Below are positions 32,324-40,810 of a stretch of 64,000 nt of DNA, in pieces. The DNA is from Thermoleophilia bacterium (GTDB lineage: Bacteria > Actinomycetota > Thermoleophilia > Gaiellales > Gaiellaceae): the NCBI GenBank assembly GCA_023382435.1, contig JAHDVS010000001.1, positions 99,882-163,881 on the forward strand, read 5' to 3'. Position 1 is the first letter of the stretch. Each line of letters starts with the position of its first letter. The notes below the pieces were generated by a model. That model made no database searches. It had not been told where the DNA came from and saw only the letters and a list, made by a program, of their open reading frames with translations. A program made the translations under genes and the position numbers.

Positions 32324-33241
32324 TCACGCATGGGCATCGGCACCGTCCGGCAGGGGTGGGAGCGGGAGCCCCGCGTCCTCGCGCAGCCGCAGCAGGAGGG
32401 CCGTGAAGTCCCGGTCGCCGTGGCCGCGAACAGCCGTGTCGGCGAGGAGGCGCGCGAGCTCGTCGGCAACGGGCAGGCGCACCCCCGACTCGTCCGCGAG
32501 CGCGCGCACGAGGTCGACGTCCTTGAGCATCATCGAGGTCGTGAACGTGGCCGAGAAGTCGTCTGCGACGAGCGGCGCCGCCTTGTAGCGCACGAACGGG
32601 GATCCGACCGCGGAGCCCCCCATCACCTCGAGCAGCGTGCCGCGCTCGACACCGGACGCCTCGGCCAGCGTCAGCGCCTCCGCGAGCAGCTCCGCGGTGC
32701 CGCCGATCATGATCTGGAGCGCCAGCTTGACGATCCGCGCCTCGTCCCCCTCGCCGACGTGGAAGAGATTCGGGCCGATCGCCGTCAGCAGGCCCCGGAG
32801 CTCGTCGAAGACGGCACGCGGACCGGAGACGATGATGGTCAGCCCGCCGGCCCTGACGACGCCGGGGTTACCGCTGACCGGGGCGCGCAGGTAATCGACT
32901 CCGGCCGGGGCGGCCGCGGACGCGACCCGCCGGGAGACGGAGGGCGAGACCGTGCTGAGATCGACGAGCGTCGAGCCCGCGGCGGCCCCGGCAAGGATGC
33001 CGCCCGGGCCGAGCACGACCGCTTCCAGAGCGGCGTCGTCGGCAAGCGTCGTCAGGCAGACGCCGCCCGTCCCGAGCAGCTCGGCCGGGTCACGCGCGGG
33101 GGAGGCGCCGAGCGAGACCAGGGGCTCCGCCTTCCCCGGCGTGCGGTTGTAGACGGTCAGGTCGTAGCCGGCCGCGATGAGGCGCTCCGCGATCGGTACG
33201 CCCATGAGGCCCAGCCCCGCCAGCGCGATCCTCGCCGCCAT
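32324..33241 (-). CDS. NAD(P)-dependent beta-hydroxyacid dehydrogenase (3-hydroxyisobutyrate dehydrogenase family)
   Basis: 305 residues. N-terminal GLGLMGVPIAERLIAAGYDL is the cofactor motif; DLSTVSPSVSR and APVSGNPGVVRAGGL are the substrate signature; Lys in IVKLALQ is the catalytic position. The product may be a semialdehyde from degradation of a small acid. A TATCTA box (33259-33254) 12 nt upstream is a plausible -10, making this the first gene of the minus-strand HIBADH-M24-amidohydrolase operon. Confidence 0.9.
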   Translation of the reverse strand: MAARIALAGLGLMGVPIAERLIAAGYDLTVYNRTPGKAEPLVSLGASPARDPAELLGTGGVCLTTLADDAALEAVVLGPGGILAGAAAGSTLVDLSTVSPSVSRRVASAAAPAGVDYLRAPVSGNPGVVRAGGLTIIVSGPRAVFDELRGLLTAIGPNLFHVGEGDEARIVKLALQIMIGGTAELLAEALTLAEASGVERGTLLEVMGGSAVGSPFVRYKAAPLVADDFSATFTTSMMLKDVDLVRALADESGVRLPVADELARLLADTAVRGHGDRDFTALLLRLREDAGLPLPPLPDGADAHA

Positions 33242-33367
33242 CGCTGTGCAGCATAGATAAACGCTCGTGCTCTTGTCTGCGGCCGCCCACGGCTCGGGTC
33301 GGAGCCTATGGCGCCGATCAGAGCGCGCACGTGATCGGCCGGCCCGAGTGCCGCGCGGCCGCGGCCG

Positions 33368-34147
33368 CTACCCGATGCTCGTGACCTTGATCGTGAAGCG
33401 GGCGCCGTCCGGCTGGCTGATCAGCGTGACGGACTCCCCGAGCTCGAGGTCGAGCGTCTGGACGCCGTTCGAGAACGAGCCCGACGCGAGCCCGATCTTC
33501 ACGACGGTGGCCTCGATCGCGACGAGCTTGAACGCCGGGTCCGCCGTCGGGAAGACGTCGCCGACCGCGACCACGACCACGTCGCCGTTGACGGTGAGCG
33601 TGACCTGGCTCGCCACCTCACCGGATGACGTTTCGCCGCCGGTGGCGGTCGTGGGCTCGGAGGAGCCGCTGCTCGACGAGCTCGCCGTTGCCGTGCTCGA
33701 CGTCGAGGACGTGGAGGCGCTCGTGGAGATCTCCTCGCTCGGGGACGATGCGTCGGCGGACTCCTCCGCGCCCGCGTCGTCGACGAGCTGGACGAACGGG
33801 TCGCGCGCCTCGAACCGCGTGAAGGAGACGAGATCGCTCTCTCCTCCCAGGGGAGGCGTGTCCGTGTCCGCGATGCTCTCCGCCGCCGCGAGCGCCGCGG
33901 CCGGATCGGCCGGGACGACGCCCGGAGCGGTGGTGGCCGGGACGCCATTCGGGGCCAGCTCCTCGAAGCCCTGGACGACTTCGCCCTGCTTCTCCTCCGT
34001 CGCCTCCTTCGCGTCGCCGAGGCGCTTCATGAGGCGCGGGCCCTGGAACGCGACCAGCGCGATCAGGACGGGCACGAGCAGCAGCAGCGTCTTCTTGCTC
34101 CGTGCCGCTTTCTGCTTGCGCGCGAGCTCCTCGGACTTCGTCGACAT
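33368..34147 (-). CDS. Type IV pilus assembly protein, PilP-like
   Basis: 259 residues: a short basic N-terminus, one membrane helix (about 19-36), a Ser/Thr/Glu-rich linker (about 60-165) and a C-terminal beta domain. The segment FEARDPFVQL resembles the RDPF motif of PilP, and the C-terminal VTLTVNGDVVVVAVGDVF fits a PilP-like beta fold. It follows pilO with a 1-nt overlap, where PilP sits in pilMNOP operons. Homology is weak, so the name is positional. Confidence 0.6.
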   Translation of the reverse strand: MSTKSEELARKQKAARSKKTLLLLVPVLIALVAFQGPRLMKRLGDAKEATEEKQGEVVQGFEELAPNGVPATTAPGVVPADPAAALAAAESIADTDTPPLGGESDLVSFTRFEARDPFVQLVDDAGAEESADASSPSEEISTSASTSSTSSTATASSSSSGSSEPTTATGGETSSGEVASQVTLTVNGDVVVVAVGDVFPTADPAFKLVAIEATVVKIGLASGSFSNGVQTLDLELGESVTLISQPDGARFTIKVTSIG

Positions 34148-34881
34148 CAGGGCGTCCCTCCGTTCGCCTCCGCAGCCGCGCCGTTTCCGCCGACGGTCAC
34201 GGTCGGCGGCGCCCCGGTGTCCGTGGGCGGCGCGGGCTCGGTGCCGGTCGTCCCGGCGGTCTCGGTCGTGGCAGGCTCACCCTCGACGGCCGCGGCCGTC
34301 GCCAGCAGAGCCGGATCGACCCCGTACTGGTAGGCGGACACCGTCAGAGCGGCCTTGATCTGGGGGAAGCCTCCCGTCCCCTCCTGGAGGTTGATCGCGG
34401 CGATCGTGAATAGGCGCCCGCCCGCGTCCAGGGCGCCGTCACGGACCGTGACGAGGTTCCGCAGCTCGAACAGCAGCTCGGTCAGCTCGTAGTAGCTGCC
34501 CTCGAACGTCAGGTTGATCGGCACGGTCGTGTACCCGTTCGCCACGGCGGGCGACCCGGGCTCGATCGAGGTGAACTCGACGCCGGCCTCGGACGCCGCG
34601 ATGTTGAGCTCGAGGATGATCCCCGGCATGTCCAGGGCATCGGGCATGGCCTTGGCGATCCGCACGAGATCGGCGACCCGGATGGCGGCGGCCGCGTCCT
34701 CGCCCTCGGACGTCCCGGCCAGGCGGGTTGCCGCCACGATCTGCGCCTGCGCGGTCGCGAGCTCCACGTCGAGCTTCGCGAGCTCGTCCCGCTTGGGCCG
34801 GATGGCGAAGATGTAACCGGCCACAGCGACGACCAGGAGCAGGACGGCCGCGACGACCCATACCGGGACGCGCGTCTTCAC
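34147..34881 (-). CDS. pilO: Type IV pilus assembly protein PilO
   Basis: 244 residues from GTG 34881. One N-terminal membrane helix, a coiled coil (RDELAKLDVELATAQAQIVA) and the ferredoxin-like PilO domain (NLTFEGSYYELTELLFELRN) are visible. The C-terminal 40 residues are Thr/Pro/Gly-rich. PilO pairs with PilN in the periplasmic ring linking PilM to the outer parts. The start overlaps pilN by 4 nt (GTGA). Confidence 0.88.
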   Translation of the reverse strand: MKTRVPVWVVAAVLLLVVAVAGYIFAIRPKRDELAKLDVELATAQAQIVAATRLAGTSEGEDAAAAIRVADLVRIAKAMPDALDMPGIILELNIAASEAGVEFTSIEPGSPAVANGYTTVPINLTFEGSYYELTELLFELRNLVTVRDGALDAGGRLFTIAAINLQEGTGGFPQIKAALTVSAYQYGVDPALLATAAAVEGEPATTETAGTTGTEPAPPTDTGAPPTVTVGGNGAAAEANGGTP

Positions 34882-37127
34882 GAGACAACCCCCGGTGACG
34901 GGGCGAGCGTCGCGACGACCGTGAACTGCAGGACGTTCTCGCCGCCCAGCTCGACGACCGTGCTCGACTGGAGCTGCACCCCCGAGAGCTGCGGGATCAC
35001 CGCGAGGCGTGCCATGAGTTGCGCGACCCCGGCCTGGGTGACCGCGTACCCGGTGATCGAGAGGGTCGGCACGCCGGCCCCCGGCTGCGTCAACCCGGTC
35101 GCGGGATCGGTCGTCCCACCCGCCTGCGTCGTCGACAACGACTCGAGCCAGACGTCGTCGGGAAGCGTGAGGGAGATCTCGCGGAGCAGGCGATCCCAGG
35201 CGACTCGCTCACCCAGCGCGCCGGTGAGGGCGCTCACTCGCCCGAGGGCCTCGCCGGTGAGCTCGGCGCCGCTGTCTGGCTCGCCAACGTCCTCCGGGGT
35301 CTCGATCGCCGCCGCCTGCGCCTGGAGATCCTCGAGATCACCCTGGCGCTCCGTCAGCCGAGCGCGCTCGTACACCGTGAAGAACGCGAGACCGCCGACG
35401 ACGAGGACGCCGACCAGGCCCACGGCCACCCCCGGAAGGGAGAGGCGCGCGGACCGCGTCTTCTCGTCCTCCCGCGGCAGCAGATTGATCGCCCGGGCGA
35501 GCGGAACGTCGGGCAGGCGGCTGCCCGGCCGCGCGCCCCGGGCATCGCCACGCTTCGACCTTGGCTCGGCCGACCGGTCGCGGCGCCGCTGCGGGGCCCG
35601 GCGATCGGGCTGACCGGCCCTCGCCACGCCGCGACGCTTGCCGCCGAGGCGGATCTCCTTCTTCCACATGCTCCCGGGCGACTCGGTGGCCGCCTCGACC
35701 TCGGGCTGCGAGACCGCCGCCGGCGCCGCCGGCGGTTCCTGGACGGCGGGCACCTTGCCCCTGCGGAACAGGTCGGAGACCCGGTACTCCTTCTTCCACG
35801 CGCTGGCCGCAGCCGAAGCGGGCTCCAGGATCTCGTGCTCGACCTCGACAGATACGGGCGCTTCCGTCTCGAGATCGTCGGGTGACGAGACGGCGTCGGG
35901 CGCGGACCCCTCCGACCGGCTCTCGAGTCGGTCGCCGGGCTCCGGCTCGGCAGCGGCCCCCGGAGGCTCCGGGAAGGACACGCCCGGGATCTCCAGCTCG
36001 CTCATGCCGGCCGCCGCATCGACCTGCGGCGCAGGATCCGCGACGGAGCGGAGCTCGGGCACGCCGCCAGCGGCGCCGTCGCCGGCCCCCGGCCCGGGCA
36101 CGACATCCCGCTGCTTCGAGCGCGAGAACAGACTGGAAACACGGATCTCCTTCTTCCACACGCTCGGCTGCGCCGCCGAGACAGACGGCTCCGCCACAGG
36201 CTCCCCGGACTGAACCCCCGCCGGCCCGGACGAGACCGCAGGCACAGCGTCCCCCGACTTCCCGCCGCGACGCTTGCCGCCGAGGCGGATCTCCTTCTTC
36301 CACATGCTCCCGGGCGACTCGGTGGCCGCCTCGACCTCGGGCTGCGAGACCGCCGCCGGCGCCGCCGGCGGTTCCTGGACGGCGGGCACCTTGCCCCTGC
36401 GGAACAGGTCGGAGACCCGGTACTCCTTCTTCCACGCGCTGGCCGCAGCCGAAGCGGGCTCCAGGATCTCGTGCTCGACCTCGACAGATACGGGCGCTTC
36501 CGTCTCGAGATCGTCGGGTGACGAGACGGCGTCGGGCGCGGACCCCTCCGACCGGCTCTCGAGTCGGTCGCCGGGCTCCGGCTCGGCAGCGGCCCCCGGA
36601 GGCTCCGGGAAGGACACGCCCGGGATCTCCAGCTCGCTCATGCCGGCCGCCGCATCGACCTGCGGCGCAGGATCCGCGACGGAGCGGAGCTCGGGCACGC
36701 CGCCAGCGGCGCCGTCGCCGGCCCCCGGCCCGGGCACGACATCCCGCTGCTTCGAGCGCGAGAACAGACTGGAAACACGGATCTCCTTCTTCCACACGCT
36801 CGGCTGCGCCGCCGAGACAGACGGCTCCGCCACAGGCTCCCCGGTCCCGTGCGCGACCGCAGGTTCCGGCTCCGGCTCCGGCGCCGGCACGCGCGAGGGA
36901 GTCGCCCCGGGGACGTCGGCGAAGATCGCCCAGGAGGTCGGGTCGGGCGGCGTGGGCGCCGGCACGTCAGCGAACAGCGCCCAGCCCGGAGGCTCGGAGA
37001 CGAGGCCTGGCTCTTCCGGCCGCGACTCGCCAGCGAGGCGGTCGGGGCCCGGGGCTCCAGGCCCGTCCCGGCGCTCGCGACCGCGACGGAACACGTCCGA
37101 GACCCGGTATTCCTTCTTCCAGTCCAT
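34878..37127 (-). CDS. pilN: PilN with a giant repeat-bearing cytoplasmic extension
   Basis: 749 residues; ordinary PilN has about 200. The C-terminal 200 residues are a normal PilN: the PilM-binding motif AINLLPRED (about 565), one membrane helix, a coiled coil and a ferredoxin-like domain. In front lies a Pro/Glu/Ala-rich, probably disordered extension of over 550 residues. It carries seven copies of a motif W-K-K-E-[I/Y]-R-[V/L], with Trp at residues 3, 112, 232, 276, 324, 444 and 488, most continuing into LF-R/S-R. The region 95-289 is repeated identically at 307-501. The frame is continuous, begins immediately after the pilM stop (TAGATG) and overlaps pilO. The extension is on the cytoplasmic side with PilM, PilB and PilT. 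Its function is unknown. Confidence 0.9.
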   Translation of the reverse strand: MDWKKEYRVSDVFRRGRERRDGPGAPGPDRLAGESRPEEPGLVSEPPGWALFADVPAPTPPDPTSWAIFADVPGATPSRVPAPEPEPEPAVAHGTGEPVAEPSVSAAQPSVWKKEIRVSSLFSRSKQRDVVPGPGAGDGAAGGVPELRSVADPAPQVDAAAGMSELEIPGVSFPEPPGAAAEPEPGDRLESRSEGSAPDAVSSPDDLETEAPVSVEVEHEILEPASAAASAWKKEYRVSDLFRRGKVPAVQEPPAAPAAVSQPEVEAATESPGSMWKKEIRLGGKRRGGKSGDAVPAVSSGPAGVQSGEPVAEPSVSAAQPSVWKKEIRVSSLFSRSKQRDVVPGPGAGDGAAGGVPELRSVADPAPQVDAAAGMSELEIPGVSFPEPPGAAAEPEPGDRLESRSEGSAPDAVSSPDDLETEAPVSVEVEHEILEPASAAASAWKKEYRVSDLFRRGKVPAVQEPPAAPAAVSQPEVEAATESPGSMWKKEIRLGGKRRGVARAGQPDRRAPQRRRDRSAEPRSKRGDARGARPGSRLPDVPLARAINLLPREDEKTRSARLSLPGVAVGLVGVLVVGGLAFFTVYERARLTERQGDLEDLQAQAAAIETPEDVGEPDSGAELTGEALGRVSALTGALGERVAWDRLLREISLTLPDDVWLESLSTTQAGGTTDPATGLTQPGAGVPTLSITGYAVTQAGVAQLMARLAVIPQLSGVQLQSSTVVELGGENVLQFTVVATLAPSPGVVS
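35627..36208. repeat. 582-bp direct repeat, copy 1 (inside pilN)
   Basis: By eye identical base for base to 36263-36844 (offset 636 bp). Copies are separated by 54 bp. The first mismatches are at 35626/36262 on the left and 36209/36845 on the right. The length difference keeps the frame (636 = 3 x 212). Identity over this length points to a recent duplication or ongoing gene conversion. Confidence 0.95.
36263..36844. repeat. 582-bp direct repeat, copy 2 (inside pilN)
   Basis: Second copy of the in-frame duplication. It encodes PilN residues about 95-289, containing three of the WKKE motifs. A unique N-terminal part of about 94 residues precedes it in the protein. Confidence 0.95.
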
Positions 37128-38195
37128 CTACAGGCCCATTCCCAGGCCGATCGAAACGGCAAGCGACGCGTTCGGCTCCCCGCCCTTCACTTTCCTGGCC
37201 GGGTCGAGATTCACGGTTGGATCGCCGACACGCACGGACACGGCGATCATCTGCTCCAGGGCCGGAGCCAGGCCGACGAGCTGCGATGTCCCGCCGGCGA
37301 GCACGATCTCGCGCAGGTCGAGCGACCCGGGCTGCCCCTGGTAGAACTGCAGCGAGGAGACGAGCTCGCGCGCGAACCCGCGCAGGACGTGCAGCATCGC
37401 CGCTCGCGCGCGAGCCGCGTCCTCCGCGGCGATTCCCTCGGGCACGTCGTCGCCGTCCAGAGCCAGCACACGCTTCAGCCGCTCCGCGTCTTCGGTCTCG
37501 AGGCCGAGCTCGCGGGCGATCGCCGACGTCAGCTCGGCTCCGCCCCAGTCGATCACGCGCGTGAACTCGCAGGTGAAGCCGTCCGACACGCCGAGCGTCG
37601 AGCGCTCCGAGCCGAGCGCCACCGCGACGAGGGCGCTGCCGTCCGCGCCGGCGTCGCGGCGCTCGCCGAACGGTGTCAACGCACGCAGGAGAGCGAACGC
37701 CTCGAGATCGACGCCGACCAGGCGCAGGCCCGCCTGCTTGCACGCCTGCGCATAGCCGTCGACGAGGTCGCGGTAGGCGACGACGAAGAGCACCCGACGA
37801 GCCGTAGCCCCTCCCTCCCCGGGCTCCTCCGACAGAACCTGGTAGTCGAGGACCGCCTCGTTCAGCGGGATCGGCAAAGCCTCCTGGGCCCGGAAGCGCA
37901 CCGCGTTGGCGAGCTGCTTCGGATCTTCGACACCGTCGACGTCGATCGTGCGCACGCCGACCCGGTTGTTGGCGACCCCCACCCGGACCGCGCGAGTCGG
38001 GAGGCCGTGCTCCTTGAAGAACGCGCCGAGCGCGGTGGCGAGCCCGTCCGGGTCGCGAACCTCACCCCCCGCGACGATCCCGCCGGGGAGCGGTCCCGCT
38101 GCGACCTGTAGAAGCCGCGCCGACCCGTTCGTCGCGACCCGCGCGGCCGACAGCCCGGAGGCACCGACCTTGAGCCCGACGATCTCGCGCGCCAC
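37128..38195 (-). CDS. pilM: Type IV pilus assembly protein PilM
   Basis: 355 residues from GTG 38195 with AGGGAGGG upstream. Actin-like ATPase fold: N-terminal EIVGLKVGASGLSAARV, phosphate loop region VAVALGSERSTLGV, and the C-terminal EIVLAGGTSQLVGLAPALEQ. PilM is cytoplasmic and binds the N-terminus of PilN. The gene lies 10 nt after pilT and abuts pilN. Confidence 0.93.
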   Translation of the reverse strand: MAREIVGLKVGASGLSAARVATNGSARLLQVAAGPLPGGIVAGGEVRDPDGLATALGAFFKEHGLPTRAVRVGVANNRVGVRTIDVDGVEDPKQLANAVRFRAQEALPIPLNEAVLDYQVLSEEPGEGGATARRVLFVVAYRDLVDGYAQACKQAGLRLVGVDLEAFALLRALTPFGERRDAGADGSALVAVALGSERSTLGVSDGFTCEFTRVIDWGGAELTSAIARELGLETEDAERLKRVLALDGDDVPEGIAAEDAARARAAMLHVLRGFARELVSSLQFYQGQPGSLDLREIVLAGGTSQLVGLAPALEQMIAVSVRVGDPTVNLDPARKVKGGEPNASLAVSIGLGMGL

Positions 38196-38205
38196 CCCGC
38201 CCTCC

Positions 38206-39381
38206 CTACGCCCCGCCGGTCCGCAGGCGGGTCTGAAGCGGTGACACGGCCATTCCCTGGCCGCGGCCGCGCTGGATCAGCTCCAGCAGCTGCTGGGGGC
38301 GGCTCGAGCGCGACAGCGCCATCTCCTGCGTCACGTAGCCGCGGACGACGAGGTCGACGAGGGACTGCTCCATCGTCTGCATCCCCTTCTGCGACCCGGT
38401 CTGCATCACGGAGTAGACCTGCTCGATCTTCCCCTGGCGAATCAGGTTCCGGATCGCGTCGTCGGGGATCATGATCTCGCACGCGGGCACGCGCGCGCGA
38501 CCGTCGGCGGTCGGCAACAGGTTCTGCGTGACGACGCCCTGGAGCGTCGCGGCGACCTGAACCCGGATCTGGCCCTGCTGCGCGGCCGGGAACACGTCGA
38601 TCATCCGATCGACCGCGGAAGGGGCGTCCTGCGTGTGCACCGTGGCGAACACGAGATGTCCGGTCTCCGCGGCCGTCAGGGCGGTCGCGATCGTCTCGAG
38701 ATCGCGCATCTCGCCGAGGAGGATCACGTCCGGGTCCTGCCGCAAAGCGCCGCGCAGCGCTTCCGCGAAGCTCGTCGCGTCCGGCCCGATCTCGCGCTGG
38801 TTGACGACGCATTGCTTGTGGCGGTGGAGGAACTCGATCGGATCCTCGATCGTGACGATGTGGTCGGTGCGGGTCTCGTTGATCCGATCGATCATCGCGG
38901 CGAGCGTCGTCGACTTCCCGGAGCCGGTCGGGCCGGTGACGACGACGAGCCCGCGCGGCCGCTCGGCCAGGTCGTAGAGCGACGCCGGCAAGGCCAGCTC
39001 CTCGAGCGACTTGATCGTGCTCGGGACGAGACGGAACGCTCCGGCGAGCGTCGCACGCTGGAAGTACACGTTCACGCGGAAGCGCGCGAGGCCCGGCAAC
39101 GTGTAGGAGAGATCGATCTGGCGGCGCTGCTCGAGCTCCTTCTGCTGCTCGGTCGAGGCGATCCCGTAGAGGAGTTGCCGGGCCTGCTCGGGCTGCAACG
39201 GTGCGAGCTCCTCGAGCCGCTCGAGCTTGCCGTTGACGCGGATCACGGGCTGCGTCGCACTGGTGACGTGGAGATCCGAAGCGTCGCGCAGAACGACGAT
39301 CTCGAGCAGCTCGTCGATCGTGTACGTCTCGCGCACCTTCCCGCCTCCCGGCGCGGTCGCGGTCGCGGTCGCAGCTTCCAT
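38206..39381 (-). CDS. pilT: Type IV pilus retraction ATPase PilT
   Basis: 391 residues from ATG 39381. Walker A GPTGSGKSTTL (about 155), Asp box TIEDPIEFLHRH, His box HLVFATVHTQDA and the retraction-specific AIRNLIRQGKIEQVYSVMQT box are all canonical. The family length is about 345-390. An upstream-open frame to 39693 is Arg-rich and not similar. The gene is divergent from pilA; between them (39382-39598) lies a 12-bp tandem repeat and probable promoters. Confidence 0.95.
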   Translation of the reverse strand: MEAATATATAPGGGKVRETYTIDELLEIVVLRDASDLHVTSATQPVIRVNGKLERLEELAPLQPEQARQLLYGIASTEQQKELEQRRQIDLSYTLPGLARFRVNVYFQRATLAGAFRLVPSTIKSLEELALPASLYDLAERPRGLVVVTGPTGSGKSTTLAAMIDRINETRTDHIVTIEDPIEFLHRHKQCVVNQREIGPDATSFAEALRGALRQDPDVILLGEMRDLETIATALTAAETGHLVFATVHTQDAPSAVDRMIDVFPAAQQGQIRVQVAATLQGVVTQNLLPTADGRARVPACEIMIPDDAIRNLIRQGKIEQVYSVMQTGSQKGMQTMEQSLVDLVVRGYVTQEMALSRSSRPQQLLELIQRGRGQGMAVSPLQTRLRTGGA

Positions 39382-39413
39382 GTCGCTGCTATCGGCAAGA
39401 CGCGCTGGTTCCC

Positions 39414-39437
39414 TTAGAGCGAGCCTTAGAGCGAGCC
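39414..39437. repeat. 12-bp perfect tandem repeat upstream of pilA/pilT
   Basis: TTAGAGCGAGCC occurs twice head to tail in the divergent pilT-pilA region. It could be a regulator site or a slippage product. A TTGACG at 39468-39473 is a possible -35 for pilA, but no convincing -10 follows. Confidence 0.6.
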
Positions 39438-39598
39438 GCCGGGCAGGGGAGACGGGTGGCCGCAGCCTTGACGGGGGAGCCCCGAAATCCCCCGAATGCG
39501 GCATGCCTCTCGAGCCGGCCGAGCCGATACGGCGAATGACCACCGAGACGCGGCCTTCCGACGGTCGGAGCCGCGCGAGACCCAAGGAGGCGGCTCTC

Positions 39599-39994
39599 AT
39601 GATCGAAAGGCTTCGCAGGCGGATCGCGACAGGAGAACGGGAGGGCGGCTTCACGCTGATCGAGCTCCTCGTCGTGATCATCATCATCGGCATCCTGCTC
39701 GCGATCGCGGTGCCGAGCTACCTCGGCTTCCGCGACCGCGCGAACAAGACCGCCGCCCAGGCGAACGTCCGCTCGGCCGTCCCGGCCGCCGAGACCTACT
39801 TCGCGGACAAGGGCACCTACGTCGGCATGGACCTCGCCGCGCTCCAGGCGATCGACGCGGGCATCTCGCCCACGGTCGCCGTCGGAACGGTAGGCGCGGC
39901 GACCTACTGCATCCAGTCGACCGTGAACGGCGTCGTCTGGAACAAGAACGGGCCGGCGGCCGCGATCGCGGCGGGGGCCTGCGCTGGATCGTAG
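39599..39994 (+). CDS. pilA: Type IV pilin (major pilin candidate)
   Basis: 131 residues with a strong AAGGAGG site 8 nt before ATG 39599. The class III leader of 17 residues ends REGG, cleaved before FTLIELLVVIIIIGILLAIA. The mature pilin (114 residues) has Glu5 and the long hydrophobic helix, then a small globular head with two Cys (YCIQSTV and GACAGS) that could form the C-terminal disulfide loop. It is the only pilin gene in the window. It is followed by a strong hairpin. Confidence 0.93.
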   Translation: MIERLRRRIATGEREGGFTLIELLVVIIIIGILLAIAVPSYLGFRDRANKTAAQANVRSAVPAAETYFADKGTYVGMDLAALQAIDAGISPTVAVGTVGAATYCIQSTVNGVVWNKNGPAAAIAAGACAGS

Positions 39995-40016
39995 GCTCGG
40001 GCACAGTTGCCGACCC

Positions 40017-40044
40017 GAAGGGGCGCGGGAAACCGCGCCCCTTC
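40017..40044 (+). terminator. Hairpin downstream of pilA
   Basis: 12-bp perfect stem GAAGGGGCGCGG / CCGCGCCCCTTC closing a GAAA tetraloop, 23 nt after the pilin stop. No strong T-run follows, so it may serve as 3' mRNA stabiliser as well as terminator. Confidence 0.7.
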
Positions 40045-40127
40045 GTCGTGTCGGGGCACGTGACGCGCTCTCCGATCTCACGCGCGCGGGCGTCAAGGTG
40101 CGGCGGCTCCGTGCCGATAGAGAAAAT

Positions 40128-40736
40128 ATGAAGTCCCGGATTCGCCTGCGTGTCTTCCTTCCTCTCCTCACCGTGGCGATCGGCGGGCTCGCCGCGTTCC
40201 AGCTCGGCCTGCTCGACCGGGTCGGCCTCGGGCCCGGCGAGACCGGTACGGTCGCCGCGAGCGCCATGGGTGGCGCGGAGGGCGAGCCCGAGGCGGAAAC
40301 AGCCACGGAGGCTCCGGCCCCCGCCCCCGGGGAGCCCGCACCGGCCGAGACGGCGCCAGCCGAGACGGCACCTGTCGAGGCGGAGGCGAGCGGCGAGCCG
40401 AGCACCAGCTCGGCGACGGGCGGCCTGGCGAAGCTCGAGTCCGAGCTCGAGGGGCACAAGGTCGTCGTCCTCGTCGTCTACACACCCGGGTCGTCCGTGG
40501 ATGCGCTCGTCGCTCAGGAGGCGAGGCTCGCGGCCGAGGACGTGGGTGTCGGCTTCGTCTCGGTCAACGCGGCCAAGGAGAAGCAGGTCGCCGACCTCGC
40601 GCTCACCTACGACCTCCGGGTCACGCCGACGGTCTTCGTCTTCCGCCCCGGTCCGACTCTGCTGAGCCGCTTCACCGGCTTCGCGGATCGCGCCACGGTC
40701 GCGCAGGCCGCCGCGACGGCGAAGCGCCTCGCGTAG
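40128..40736 (+). CDS. Membrane-anchored thioredoxin-fold protein without CxxC
   Basis: 202 residues: one N-terminal membrane helix (about 9-28), an Ala/Pro/Glu/Thr-rich linker (about 45-100) and a thioredoxin-like domain. Strand VVVLVVYTPGSSVDALVAQE takes the position of the active site but lacks both cysteines; the cis-Pro loop VTPTVFVFRPG is kept. It is therefore not a disulfide oxidoreductase. It lies between pilA and pilB, which suggests a structural or chaperone role in pilus biogenesis. Confidence 0.75.
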   Translation: MKSRIRLRVFLPLLTVAIGGLAAFQLGLLDRVGLGPGETGTVAASAMGGAEGEPEAETATEAPAPAPGEPAPAETAPAETAPVEAEASGEPSTSSATGGLAKLESELEGHKVVVLVVYTPGSSVDALVAQEARLAAEDVGVGFVSVNAAKEKQVADLALTYDLRVTPTVFVFRPGPTLLSRFTGFADRATVAQAAATAKRLA

Positions 40737-40810
40737 GCGCCCCGCCGAAACCGCCGGCTCCGCGGGCTGGCACCCGGTCTCGCGGGGAGCCACCACCGCG
40801 TGGGGGCGGG

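Noticed and set aside
35561..37564. Plus-strand open frames opposite pilN that are also duplicated
   Set aside because: They repeat only because the underlying pilN DNA is duplicated; composition is Arg/Pro/Ser noise, and pilM and pilO on the minus strand fix the coding strand.
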